64,000 bases of DNA, taken from positions 62,001-126,000 of the forward strand of contig NZ_FTNY01000006.1 in assembly GCF_900156575.1 (NCBI RefSeq). Direction: 5' to 3'. The notes beneath the pieces are model-generated. The model did not search any database, was not told where the DNA came from, and saw only the letters and a program-made list of their open reading frames with translations. Of the stretch, positions 35,998-45,174 are shown in pieces. Source of the stretch: Chryseobacterium shigense (GTDB lineage: Bacteria > Bacteroidota > Bacteroidia > Flavobacteriales > Weeksellaceae). Every line of letters starts with the position of its first letter. Positions within the stretch are counted from its first letter, which is position 1. Position numbers and translations under genes: made by a program.

Positions 35998-36447
35998 ATG
36001 GGAAAAGACTTTTTACAAGAATTTATAAATGAAGCCACTAAAGAAAATGAAGCAAGAATTGCTCAGGAAAAGAGAAAAAAACATTTCCAGGAACTTGGTC
36101 GGAAAGGTGGCTTGAAGACCAAGGAAAATAAAAAACTGGATAAAGTAATTTCAATCAGAATGACCAATTCTGAATATGAAATTCTCATTCAAAAACAAGA
36201 AAAATATCCTCTGAAATTATCAACCTATATCCGGAATATTTTGTTCGAAAAAGAACTGAAAATTAATGAATTTCAAACTGATGAAATCTTACTTCAATAC
36301 GGAACTCATTTTAAAAAAATTAGCAATCTTTTACGAAATCGTGAATGGAATGTTTTTGAAAACAAGAAAGAAATTTTAGTGAGAATTGAAAATCTAATCG
36401 GATTAATTCATCAATATTTATATTCTAAAACTCAGAAAAATGAATAA
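35998..36447 (+). CDS. mobC: MobC-like relaxosome accessory protein
   Basis: 149 residues. A basic N-terminal helix (KRKKHFQELGRKGGLKTKENK) precedes a ribbon-helix-helix-like segment (VISIRMTNSEYEILIQKQEKYPLKLSTYIRNILF) typical of MobC/BfmC proteins that load the relaxase at oriT. It overlaps the relaxase start by eight bases. Confidence 0.82.
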   Translation: MGKDFLQEFINEATKENEARIAQEKRKKHFQELGRKGGLKTKENKKLDKVISIRMTNSEYEILIQKQEKYPLKLSTYIRNILFEKELKINEFQTDEILLQYGTHFKKISNLLRNREWNVFENKKEILVRIENLIGLIHQYLYSKTQKNE

Positions 36448-37585
36448 TTCTGCAACCACAAGAGCTATCACAAAGATTGCTTTGGAATATAATGGAAATG
36501 ATAAAGGAACAGCAGAAATGGTTGCTTCGAATTGTCTTTTGAGTGATACGGGCGAAGGTCAATTTCACGAAATGAAAACCGTAGCCAATCGAAACCCTAA
36601 AGTAGAGAAATGGGCATTGACAGGCTATATTTCTCAACCTGACGAGATCGGGAGAAAGTTGACGGATGAAGAATTTTTAGACATCGCCACCAAAGCTTTA
36701 GAAAAAATTGGAGTGTCAGAAAACAACCAATATCGATTGGACATTCACAACAGTACGAAGCAAAAACACATCCATTTTATCGTGAACAGGATTGATATTT
36801 TGGGGAAATGTACCGTCAAATCACACGATATAGGAAGAAGATTCGGAGAAGCCGTTCGGGAAGTTTGTAAAGAAAAAGGACTATTAACCGATGTGGAAAT
36901 AGGAATTCAGAAAAAAGCGGAAATGCTGAAAAGCTTGACCGAAGCCATTAGGTCAGAAGATAATTTTGATGATCTGATCGTAGCAATGAAGAAAAGAGGT
37001 TTTGAAATTCAATTGTCTTCAAATGTCAAGAATGGAATTTCGGGAATGCGAATTGTGATGGAAAAGGACAAAAATTTTCAAACTGAAAGAATCTATAAAG
37101 CTGGTTACAAATTATCTGAAATCTCAAATCAATTGAAAATCTCCGAAATAAAATCTGTATTTGAAGTGAAGAAAGCGGTCAAGGAAGCACAAAAAAACGC
37201 TGACAACTTAAAGGTATTTCGGGAAAATCTTCAACGAAAAGGATTTTCAGTAAAGATCCAATATAACGGAGAATTTAAAGCCAATCAAAAAAATGAAATT
37301 CAGGATATATGGATAAATAAAGTTGATAGCAATCAACACAAAAACGGCTTCTTTTTTCGGAAAAATGTCGGGTTTTCTCTTTCTGCAATAGATTCTGATC
37401 TTGGTGATTTGGCAACATTATTAAACAAGAATAATGAAATTATTGATCAAAACACTCATAGAGAATCAGTAACAAATGAAAGCTTAATAGAAATTGCAGG
37501 TGGATTATTAGGAGACCTCCTTAAACCAACCTATGTTTCTCAGGACGAAAATGAACTCTGGAAAAAGAAGCGGAAATCAAGATAA
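36440..37585 (+). CDS. mobA: MobA-type relaxase
   Basis: 381 residues, relaxase/mobilization nuclease domain in the first 170 residues. The three-histidine metal site appears as His103 plus His110-x-His112 (HNSTKQKHIHFIVNRID), and TGYISQPDEI lies just before it. It nicks oriT to start conjugative transfer. The C-terminal half is less conserved and helical. The start overlaps mobC by eight bases, which supports co-translation. Confidence 0.88.
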   Translation: MNNSATTRAITKIALEYNGNDKGTAEMVASNCLLSDTGEGQFHEMKTVANRNPKVEKWALTGYISQPDEIGRKLTDEEFLDIATKALEKIGVSENNQYRLDIHNSTKQKHIHFIVNRIDILGKCTVKSHDIGRRFGEAVREVCKEKGLLTDVEIGIQKKAEMLKSLTEAIRSEDNFDDLIVAMKKRGFEIQLSSNVKNGISGMRIVMEKDKNFQTERIYKAGYKLSEISNQLKISEIKSVFEVKKAVKEAQKNADNLKVFRENLQRKGFSVKIQYNGEFKANQKNEIQDIWINKVDSNQHKNGFFFRKNVGFSLSAIDSDLGDLATLLNKNNEIIDQNTHRESVTNESLIEIAGGLLGDLLKPTYVSQDENELWKKKRKSR

Positions 37586-37611
37586 ATATTAACAATTTTA
37601 AAATAGAAAAA

Positions 37612-38250
37612 ATGGAAAATCAAAAACAAAATGAAGAATCTAAAAGTAGTGGAATGGAACTTTTGGAAAACGTGATAAAATCTAATGACAATAACATTGC
37701 TTCAAATATGGAGAATAGGGAATCTAATGCGGAAGTGAAATCGGATATTGAAGATCTGGTATTGGCAATTGGTCAACTGCAATTAGACTTTGAAGTCGTA
37801 AAAGAAATTCCTAATGAGGTATTGGGATTTTATGAAAAAGAACAACTTTCAAGAAATCAGCATTTAGCAGATACTGCTACTATAATAAACGCCGTTATTT
37901 CACAAAAAACCAGTGATTATTTGGAAAGTCTTCAAAAAACAGCAAAAAAATTGGAGAAATTTATTTGGAGCGGAATTGGAGTTGCAATTTTTGCAGTTTT
38001 TGTATTGATTATTTCTATCAATTTCGCAACCAATTGGTACAGAGAAAGCATCAAAGCAAAAAGTGAACTACGTCAAGATATTTTAAAAGAAATTGCTGAT
38101 GAAGGAAAAAAAATCTACGATGAAAATGAGATTAAAATCTTGAGCGAAAATACTCAAGTAATGCAATTGTGGATTAAGAATAACCCTAAAAAAGCGGAAG
38201 ATTTTTTGAGATTTAAGGATGGGTTTGAGGCGAGAAAGGAAAATCAATAG
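37612..38250 (+). CDS. Mobilization-associated single-helix membrane protein
   Basis: 212 residues with one strong hydrophobic helix (about 118-142, IWSGIGVAIFAVFVLIISINFA) flanked by charged helical regions. The position 26 bases after mobA and the topology match the third gene of Bacteroidetes mob operons, sometimes called mobB; the role is not established. Last gene of the mobilization block. Confidence 0.65.
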   Translation: MENQKQNEESKSSGMELLENVIKSNDNNIASNMENRESNAEVKSDIEDLVLAIGQLQLDFEVVKEIPNEVLGFYEKEQLSRNQHLADTATIINAVISQKTSDYLESLQKTAKKLEKFIWSGIGVAIFAVFVLIISINFATNWYRESIKAKSELRQDILKEIADEGKKIYDENEIKILSENTQVMQLWIKNNPKKAEDFLRFKDGFEARKENQ

Positions 38251-38686
38251 AAAAAATTATTCCTGAATTTTTCTGCATCTTTGAATGTATGTAGGTAATA
38301 TAAGAATTGAAAAAATTAATGGTGTTCTATTAAGTTATTGATAAATCCTTTTAGTAATATTTTCCATCATATTCGATAAACTTTTTGTGTTAAAATTAAT
38401 TGATTTTTTTAAAATATCTAAACTGCTTTTGATAAACTCAACCAGTCATTAGTTAACGCATTTAAATGGCATAGCATTTTAAGCGCAGTTTGGCACTGCT
38501 AGGTATAGTTTAGTTTGGTAGTGTGCGTTTTGATTTTCTTACATTAAAAATTAATAAATCCTAAGCAACACATAATAAGTATTTTATGAAAAAAAATAAA
38601 AAGAACTAGCACAAGTAAATATAAATTATATTAACACAATGCGTATATTTGGGTGTTAGCCGTAATTCAAACCCTAAACTATACAA
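38251..38686. other. Non-coding junction before the cassette-like array
   Basis: 436 bases without a convincing gene. Several short hairpins are visible: AAATG/CATTT near 38465-38480 and GCAGT/ACTGC near 38485-38500. GTTAACGCATT (about 38454) pairs with AATGCGT...GTGTTAGC (about 38639-38659), a possible but long attC-like structure just before the HEPN-like gene. Otherwise AT-rich with no recognisable element. Confidence 0.4.
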
Positions 38687-39244
38687 ATGAACGAAATAAA
38701 AAAAGTACTTTTCGAATACTTTTTAAATGATGCAAGAGATTATCTTTTAAGATATAATCAGTTAGAAGAAAGTGCCACTCATATCGGACTTCGTTCTAAA
38801 TTAGTGATAGAGTTAATGTTTTCTTTAGAATGTTCGCTAAAAGCTTTGTTCATTTTCGAAACGGAACTTGACGAAAAGCGAGCATATGAAAAAATTAAAA
38901 AACTTAGTCATAATATTCAAAAAATCGTTGATAACCTAACACAAAATAGTAAAAATGAATTTAACCGCTTAATCACAATTGACTTCGATAATTATAAAGT
39001 ATTTCATAGATATATGTTCGAAAGTGAAATGGCTTTTAGAGAGGAATTTGGAGTTTTAGGAGAAAAATATTATAACACGATTAATAACCCCCAATGGAGA
39101 AAGTCATTTTATAATGGAATCCAATCATTCATAAAGTATGTTGAGACAAAAATTCCATTTGAATTTAAAATGCAATCTTTTTCGGACACTGACTTTGAAA
39201 AAGAAATTTCAAAATACAACAGGCTGAAAAACATCATTAGCTAA
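38687..39244 (+). CDS. HEPN-like helical protein
   Basis: 185 residues, all helical. The block IELMFSLECSLKALFIFETEL followed about 25 residues later by KLSHNIQKIVDNL resembles the HEPN fold (E-x-x-x-K-x-L then H-x-L/I), a family rich in RNases and abortive-infection toxins. A canonical R-x4-6-H motif is not clear, so nuclease activity is not assured. First unit of the cassette-like array, with its own upstream junction. Confidence 0.5.
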   Translation: MNEIKKVLFEYFLNDARDYLLRYNQLEESATHIGLRSKLVIELMFSLECSLKALFIFETELDEKRAYEKIKKLSHNIQKIVDNLTQNSKNEFNRLITIDFDNYKVFHRYMFESEMAFREEFGVLGEKYYNTINNPQWRKSFYNGIQSFIKYVETKIPFEFKMQSFSDTDFEKEISKYNRLKNIIS

Positions 39245-39254
39245 AATTTTTAAA

Positions 39255-39410
39255 ATGACTACAGTCAAAGCAATCTAATCAGGGCATAAACCTAAGAAGG
39301 AAGACGGAACTCCCGACAAGAGAAGACGAGTAACCCCTGAAGTAAAACCTAAACATCCTGATTTAAAACCCCACAAACACAACTCGAAACATAAAAAAAA
39401 CTACAGCTAA
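39255..39410 (+). pseudogene. Interrupted 51-codon ORF, basic His/Lys-rich
   Basis: ATG at 39255 is followed after seven codons by an in-frame TAA (39276-39278), and the frame then stays open for 43 codons to TAA at 39408. The product would be highly basic, with SGHKPKKEDGTPDKRRR and a His-rich end. The second stop lies inside the left arm of the next attC-like site, as is common in integron cassettes. Coding potential is plausible but unproven. Confidence 0.4.
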
Positions 39411-39537
39411 CAACAGTTTTGCTATAGTATGGCGTAACTGAAAAGTTAAACAGTAATTCTTCGATTGAAATATTATATAAAATTGAAGATTTCTTACTTA
39501 GCTGCCCCCGTCATAGCAAAGTCCCGAAACGTTAGCT
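39405..39537. repeat. attC-like imperfect palindrome (site 1)
   Basis: Left arm AGCTAAC (39405-39411) then TTTTGCTAT (39417-39425). Right arm ATAGCAAA (39513-39520) then GTTAGCT (39531-39537). The arms are complementary pair by pair, with a variable centre. It separates the HEPN-like unit from the KAP gene. Confidence 0.5.
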
Positions 39538-39567
39538 GCAATATTAAAACGACATATCGTAAATTAA

Positions 39568-41466
39568 ATGGCAAATCATACAACAAAAGAATATCTTAAC
39601 TATTTCGTAACTTCTCAAAACCCAAACTTTGCTGTAATGCTAAAAGGGAAATGGGGAGCAGGAAAAACATTTTTTATCAGAGGTATAATTGAAGAATGGG
39701 ATAACGCACAAGTTGTTTCTGAAAATGAAGAGATAAATTTAAAACCAATTTATGTTTCGCTTAATGGGGTTTCTAAAAAAAGTGAAATCATTGAATCACT
39801 GAAAGCTAAAATATCACCCTTCCTTTATTCCAAAGGCACGAAATTCGCAACTGACATTTTTAAAGGATTTATAAAATCAACATTAAAAATTGATTTTGAC
39901 TACGACAATGACAATAAAGCGGATGGAAGTTTAAATATAAATTTTGATCCAATTTCTATTTTCAAATCCTCAAATAATAAAATAAAAGGTAATCGTATTC
40001 TCATATTTGATGACATTGAACGTTGTAAAATACCACTAGATGAACTCTATGGTTTTATTAATGATTTTGTAGAACATTCACAGTGCAAAGTGATTTTGAT
40101 TTCTGACGAAGACAAAATAGAAGAGGAACACACAAAAGACAGTAAGTATAACTATCCAATTTTTAAGGAGAAAATAATTGGGCAAACATTTGAAATCAAA
40201 CCAGATACAGAACAAGCAATTGATTTCTTCTTAGAATCTATTACTAGCGATATTAAAACACAATTATTTGCATCAAAGGATTTAATCATTAAAATTTTTG
40301 ATATTTCTAAGAAAGAAAATCTCAGAGTTTTACAAAGAGCAATTTACGATTTTGAACGACTATTCAAGTTTATAGATGATAAGTTGTCTACAGACGAGGA
40401 AAAGTATAAAGAGTTAATCAAAAATTATTTAAGCTATTTTATAATTTATTTCCTTGAATTTAAAACTGGGAATGAAGACATATCTTCATTTCAAGAGACA
40501 CTATATTTTGCTGATGATAAAAGTGAAAAAAATTATACGCAATATGAAGAGATTGTTGCAACATTTTCTCTTTTTCACTCTACAAGATTATTCACTTCCT
40601 TTAAGTTGATTGATTTTATAAAGAATGGAGACTATACAGGGATAGTTAATGAAATTAATAATTCTACAATTTACGCTACAGGCAAAGTAGAAAAAGATTG
40701 GGAAAAACTTTGGTATTGGCAACTATTAGATGATGACGATTTTTTATCCTTATTAGAAAGTGTTAGTACAAGTTTTTTTACGACAGAAGATTTTCACATA
40801 ACTGAAATACTACATATCTCTGGAATTTTATTTTCTCTTATAGACGTAAAACTATACCGGAAGAAAAATAAAACACAAGTTATCCATAGAGCCAAAGTAT
40901 TAATTAAGAAAACAAACCTTTCAGAGTTTAAAGACGAAAGAGGTTTTTCAATGCTGACTTGGGGTTCTTGGCAAAAAGCTTATGCATCGGAAAAGACAGA
41001 AGAATTTAAATCACTTGTTAAATACACAAAAGATATTTTAGCGTCAATTAAACTCAAACAATCGACGAATGTTGTGGAAGAAATTTTTTACAACATTACA
41101 AGTGATAATGTTGATGATTTATATCAAAGAACAAGAAAATACGATGAAAGCTTAGGTAATATAATTGAGCATACACCTATGTTTTCAAAACTAAATCCTA
41201 ATAAGTTTGCTGAAACAATTCTTGGACTTAACAATGACGGTATTTTTAGATTTAAGCAATTTATTGAATATAGATATTTTCCTGAAAAAACATACTCAAA
41301 CATAACAATAGAAGACCATCAACGGCAGGAAAAAGATTTACTTTTGAAATTGCAGACCAAACTTTTGAAAGAAATTAAAAGTAAAAAGAATAGAGATAAA
41401 ATAATCAGAATTTACGCATTAAACGAACTAAATACAATGATTGAAAAATCAATTGAAAGATTATAA
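39568..41466 (+). CDS. KAP-family P-loop NTPase
   Basis: 632 residues. Walker A GKWGAGKT lies at 27-34 and a Walker-B-like RILIFDDIERC at 143-153, followed by VILISDEDKIEE, matching the KAP/STAND-type NTPases. There is no obvious membrane insertion, so this is a soluble member. The C-terminal 400 residues are helical and not recognised. KAP NTPases occur in several anti-phage loci. It stands alone between two attC-like sites, so it behaves as a single-gene cassette. Confidence 0.72.
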   Translation: MANHTTKEYLNYFVTSQNPNFAVMLKGKWGAGKTFFIRGIIEEWDNAQVVSENEEINLKPIYVSLNGVSKKSEIIESLKAKISPFLYSKGTKFATDIFKGFIKSTLKIDFDYDNDNKADGSLNINFDPISIFKSSNNKIKGNRILIFDDIERCKIPLDELYGFINDFVEHSQCKVILISDEDKIEEEHTKDSKYNYPIFKEKIIGQTFEIKPDTEQAIDFFLESITSDIKTQLFASKDLIIKIFDISKKENLRVLQRAIYDFERLFKFIDDKLSTDEEKYKELIKNYLSYFIIYFLEFKTGNEDISSFQETLYFADDKSEKNYTQYEEIVATFSLFHSTRLFTSFKLIDFIKNGDYTGIVNEINNSTIYATGKVEKDWEKLWYWQLLDDDDFLSLLESVSTSFFTTEDFHITEILHISGILFSLIDVKLYRKKNKTQVIHRAKVLIKKTNLSEFKDERGFSMLTWGSWQKAYASEKTEEFKSLVKYTKDILASIKLKQSTNVVEEIFYNITSDNVDDLYQRTRKYDESLGNIIEHTPMFSKLNPNKFAETILGLNNDGIFRFKQFIEYRYFPEKTYSNITIEDHQRQEKDLLLKLQTKLLKEIKSKKNRDKIIRIYALNELNTMIEKSIERL

Positions 41467-41472
41467 TATCAC

Positions 41473-41611
41473 TGCTAAAAAGGGTTTTGCATAAGGTGGC
41501 TGAAATGCAAAAATTTAACAGCAGTTTTAAATTAAACTATAATAATAAATTTAGCTTTTGTGCTTTTATTTCACGACCGAACGTAAAGCCCCAAAACTTT
41601 AACAAACCGCT
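41473..41611. repeat. attC-like imperfect palindrome (site 2)
   Basis: Left arm around TGCTAAA (41473-41479), then GGGTTTTGC (41482-41490). Right arm GTAAAGCCCC (41583-41592), then a degenerate end near 41598-41611. It shares GGGTTTT with site 3 and TTTTGC with site 1. Weaker than site 1. Confidence 0.4.
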
Positions 41612-41614
41612 AAA

Positions 41615-42503
41615 ATGAATTTTAAAAAATTACCAGCTATTGAAGAAATTAGAAAAATAATTGAAGAATTAAAATCTTATGATCTGACAGAAATTTCTGA
41701 TGACGAATTATTCAATAAAATTAGGGAATTATCATTTATCCCATTTCCTACGGCAATTTTAAAAAACAATTTTTACGTTGACAGGTTAAGAATGAACCAA
41801 GAAGATAAATTATTTTTATTCTATTGATGATATTAGTTATAGAAAAGACATTGAAAATATAAGAAATTACGGAAGAGCAAATTATCCAAATCAATCTATC
41901 TTTTATGGTGCTTTTGAATCTGAAAATATAAAACTTCCACGTTTTGTGAGCCTTATTGAAACAAGCGAAATTTTTCGTGATATGGAGAAAAACGGCAATC
42001 TTGACAAAAAGTTTTATGCAACACTTGGAAGATGGAAACTTAAAAAAGAAACAGAAGTTTTAGAGATTATCTTTTCAGAAGATTATTTGAAATCAGAAGA
42101 AAACAGAAGAGCATTTAATTATCATTGGAATAATTTAAAAAATCAACTTCCTGACTATGAAGAAAGGTTTAAATTAATTTTAGAATTTTTCACTTCAGAG
42201 TTTGCAAAAAAAATAATTGATAGTCACGAACGATATAAAATTTCGTCCTCCTATTTTAATCTTTCACTAAATTCTTCACCAAATATTGGTGGAGTAAAAT
42301 ATCCTAGTGTAAAAAGTGACTATTTGGGATATAATTTAGCTTTACTACCTGAATTTCTAGAGGAAAATTTTGAATTGGCAAATGTTTCTCTACTTGAAAT
42401 AGACAAAAAAGGGAAAAGTACGACTGTAGAAATTGTCAATAATGTTGTTGATTTTGGTGAAAATTTAAAAAATTTCACTTGGGAAAATAAGGACTTCAAC
42501 TAA
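41615..42503 (+). pseudogene. RES-like protein gene with a one-base frameshift
   Basis: The first 70 codons and the frame ending at 42503 together encode one protein similar along its whole length to the intact gene at 43009-43920. Removing one T from the five-T run at 41813-41817 restores DKLFYSIDDISYRKD, which aligns with DALYNSIDDLGYIKD. Conserved blocks DRLR, YGRAN, FYGA and ETSEIF match a RES-like toxin fold (Arg, Glu pattern). The stop codon lies in the left arm of site 3. It may be a real inactivation or a homopolymer sequencing error. Confidence 0.72.
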
Positions 42504-42628
42504 CAGGGTTTTACTTCAGGCGTGCTGAATTACAATAATCACGTTTTGTGCTTCAATTGAATTTTATATTTTAACTGAAAGTTGACGGTTCGTTTGACCG
42601 CCCATTGAGGCGCCCCAGAAAGTTAGTA
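42498..42628. repeat. attC-like imperfect palindrome (site 3)
   Basis: AACTAAC (42498-42504) pairs with GTTAGTA (42622-42628). Inside, GGGTTTTACTTCAGGCG (42506-42522) is partly complementary to CATTGAGGCGCCCC (42603-42616). The stop codon of the RES-like gene is inside the left arm. Confidence 0.5.
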
Positions 42629-42654
42629 GCAATGTTAAAAGACATCATAAAAAA

Positions 42655-42837
42655 TATGGAATTCAGGCAACATTAAACGACTCGAAAGCTAAAGAATTAT
42701 TTGATTTGATGAATAAAGAATATGCTCACATTCATAAAATAGGTTACCGCAGTATGCCACAAAATATGTACTTGGATTGGTTGGTGTCTTTAAAAACTGA
42801 AAGGGCAAAATATGAAGATACAAGGTTGCCGAAGTAA
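42655..42837 (+). pseudogene. Gene remnant, unknown family
   Basis: A 60-codon open stretch without a usable start, encoding a protein-like sequence (LNDSKAKELFDLMNKEY and later MPQNMYLDWLVSLKTERAKY) and ending at TAA 42835. Directly after site 3, where a cassette gene would start. Probably the tail of a deleted cassette gene. Confidence 0.4.
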
Positions 42838-43008
42838 GCTACTTGGATAAACTTTTTAAAGGAATTACACAAACATTAGTAAAAGCATAGTTAGAGACGA
42901 AAAAGATCAATTTGTTTCAACGGTAAAATACAAGAAACCAGTCTTAACATCCATATTCGAGGTTTGATAATATTTAAAGGAAATTTAAAATGTTTAGGTA
43001 AAAATGAA
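42838..43008. other. Non-coding segment with a second short coding remnant
   Basis: A short open stretch near 42895-42968 (KDQFVSTVKYKKPVLTSIFE, ending in TGA) looks like a degraded C-terminus. Nothing else is seen before the minus-strand RES-like gene. Confidence 0.35.
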
Positions 43009-43920
43009 TCACAAATTGAAATGGGTTCTGACTTCTTCTTTAGTAGTTAAATATTGACTGTCAATAAGTTTCCAATTAATTGGATCATCGCTCAATTCAT
43101 CACAATAGTGTTCTCCATTAGCTAGAAGAGTGTCTTCAGGAATTTTATAAAGTATATGTGTACTACATACTTCTGGCTTAAAATATTTTTCGACAGTTTC
43201 CACAGGTATAACTATGTTTGCACCACAATAGTCAGTTTGTACGCTTGGAAACATTACTCCCTCGATCTTAGGATGCTCAAGTATTAAATTTGTGTAGGCA
43301 ACTGAGATTTTATAATCATCATTTTTTTCTATTTTTCTTGCAAATTCTTCACTAATAAATATTAAAAATTCTTTATAAAACTCTATATCGTCGTCATCCA
43401 AGTCATTTGCAAATCCAATTTGGCTCTCAAAACTTCTTTTAATATCCGGATTATTTTTGATTGCTTCTTTTGCAAAAACTATTTCTGCAACAAAAAAATA
43501 TTCTTTATTTCTCCATCTGCTTATAGTATATTTTTCACCATCAATGTTATAGCCCTTTTTATCCTGAAACAATTTTGAAGTTTCTGCAATTGCAGTCACT
43601 CTAGGATGATCAATTACTGAAGTTTTAATTGCTCCATAGAACATCACTTGATGTGGTTTATTTGCACGACCGTATTCGGTAAGGCAATTATTTATTACGT
43701 CTCTATCCTTGATGTAACCTAGGTCATCAATACTATTATATAGAGCATCTCCATCGTTCAATCTTGCTCTGTCTACTATTGAATTTTTGAAAAATTTCGC
43801 TTCAGGAATTGGAATCTTTTTAATAGATTCTCTTAATAAGTTATAAATCTCATCGTAAGAAATCTCATCTAATTTTTTTGAAAACTCTTTTAGTTTTTCA
43901 AATGCTTCTTCTTTAGTCAT
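43009..43920 (-). CDS. RES-like domain protein (possible NAD-targeting toxin)
   Basis: 303 residues, intact paralogue of the frameshifted gene at 41615-42503. Candidate active-site features are Arg51/Arg53 in VDRARLNDGDALY, GRAN (84-87), FYGA (94-97) and Glu113 in AIAETSKLF, in the order and spacing of RES domains, which in known toxins degrade NAD. The C-terminal half (about 140-270) is conserved between both copies but unrecognised. It lies 23 bases downstream of an HTH gene on the same strand, reminiscent of toxin-antitoxin order. Toxicity is inference. Confidence 0.55.
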   Translation of the reverse strand: MTKEEAFEKLKEFSKKLDEISYDEIYNLLRESIKKIPIPEAKFFKNSIVDRARLNDGDALYNSIDDLGYIKDRDVINNCLTEYGRANKPHQVMFYGAIKTSVIDHPRVTAIAETSKLFQDKKGYNIDGEKYTISRWRNKEYFFVAEIVFAKEAIKNNPDIKRSFESQIGFANDLDDDDIEFYKEFLIFISEEFARKIEKNDDYKISVAYTNLILEHPKIEGVMFPSVQTDYCGANIVIPVETVEKYFKPEVCSTHILYKIPEDTLLANGEHYCDELSDDPINWKLIDSQYLTTKEEVRTHFNL

Positions 43921-43943
43921 ATCATCGAAATAGAAATGTAGAA

Positions 43944-44378
43944 TTATTTATTGATTAGCTTTTCCAATTTCTCCAACATCTCATCTTTTTGTTTCAACAT
44001 CCTTTCGTAAAGTGCTGTTTTTTCACTATTAAGTTTCTTTATTTCTTCTAATGCTTCAATCCATTTCTCAGAAGTATTAATTGTAGGATTTATTTGAAAT
44101 AATTGACCAGTTGCATTGTCGTTGACTGTCGTTACTGTATTTGCGATAATATTTATTGCCTGTTCTTCGTCAAAATTCTGGAAAGCTTCAACAGGAATTT
44201 TCAGTGCTTGAGATATTGCTTTTAGCAAATTTTCATCTATCACATCCTTTTGTTCAAGCAAAGAAATTTTCTTCTGATTCCAATCATCACCCAAGTCCAA
44301 AGCTAAAGCTTCCTGCTTGATCCCTAACATTTCTCTAAAGCGTTTTACATTTCTTCCCTGATGTATTTTCTGTTCCAT
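43944..44378 (-). CDS. XRE-type HTH regulator with C-terminal coiled coil
   Basis: 144 residues from the ATG at 44378; a TTG 12 bases upstream is the alternative. An XRE helix-turn-helix occupies about 6-60 (NVKRFREMLGIKQEALALDL...ISLLEQKDVID). The C-terminus (about 105-144) is Lys/Glu-rich and heptad-like, so probably a coiled coil. It precedes the RES-like gene in the same transcript and is divergent from the gene at 44558; the 179-base spacer likely contains its operator. Confidence 0.8.
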   Translation of the reverse strand: MEQKIHQGRNVKRFREMLGIKQEALALDLGDDWNQKKISLLEQKDVIDENLLKAISQALKIPVEAFQNFDEEQAINIIANTVTTVNDNATGQLFQINPTINTSEKWIEALEEIKKLNSEKTALYERMLKQKDEMLEKLEKLINK

Positions 44379-44557
44379 AGCGGTTATCAAATTTTAAAGG
44401 CTCAAAGATAAAGCCATTTCTATTAATTCGTCTGAATTGTAAAGTTAAAAAATTATCCTGTAAAATATCCTTTTTTGAGGATATAATACCCATAATCAGT
44501 ATTGATTACCCACTTTTAAGATTTGAAATTAGCTTCTAATCATTTGATCTAATTATT

Positions 44558-45091
44558 ATGAAAAAGAAGAAAATAGATTTAGAATCTGAGTTTTGGTATC
44601 GGGGTACAAAACTTTCCTGTTTGACATTGTTGGATGCATTTTTCGAAATTGATGATATTGTCGCTGTAAAAGAAAGGCTATGTGATGTTAAAAACTATTC
44701 AACACAGCCCAAAGTATTGATGAAGGACGATCCTTCATTGATCTTTCATTTTTACCTATGCATTCGTTCATTTGTTAGGGCTAGTTATCTCATACAATTC
44801 AAAAGTGAAAAATGGAAACTAAATGACCCTCCGGAATATAAATCCCCATTGCTACAAGGTTTCCTTTCAGATGAAGAATTTCGAAATCCCTTTCTTGTCT
44901 TTCAAAAAGCTTTCAAAGAATTTAGTTTGAAAGAGTTTGAATATTTTATTACAGAAACTATCTATTTCTCATTAGCCAATTCTTACGATATACCTACTGA
45001 TACCAATGTAGCGCATTTCATCCATTTGACTAAAATGCTGGATGCTGCACAAATCATTCTTGAACTTGGGATTGAAAGAGTCAAAAAGTAA
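44558..45091 (+). CDS. Unknown protein, first copy of a tandem pair
   Basis: 177 residues, soluble and rich in aromatic residues. Distinct blocks are LESEFWYRGTKLSCLTLLDAFFE, FHFYLCIRSFVRASYLIQF and HFIHLTKMLDAAQIILELG. All three recur in the downstream copy (45175-45729), with clear amino-acid divergence. I do not recognise the family. Divergent from the HTH/RES-like pair. Confidence 0.65.
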   Translation: MKKKKIDLESEFWYRGTKLSCLTLLDAFFEIDDIVAVKERLCDVKNYSTQPKVLMKDDPSLIFHFYLCIRSFVRASYLIQFKSEKWKLNDPPEYKSPLLQGFLSDEEFRNPFLVFQKAFKEFSLKEFEYFITETIYFSLANSYDIPTDTNVAHFIHLTKMLDAAQIILELGIERVKK

Positions 45092-45174
45092 AACATCTAG
45101 AATAATTTATTTCTGCAAAATGGAATTTTCTTTTGTGATGAGAATTAGTTTCCAAAATACAAAATCATATTAAA

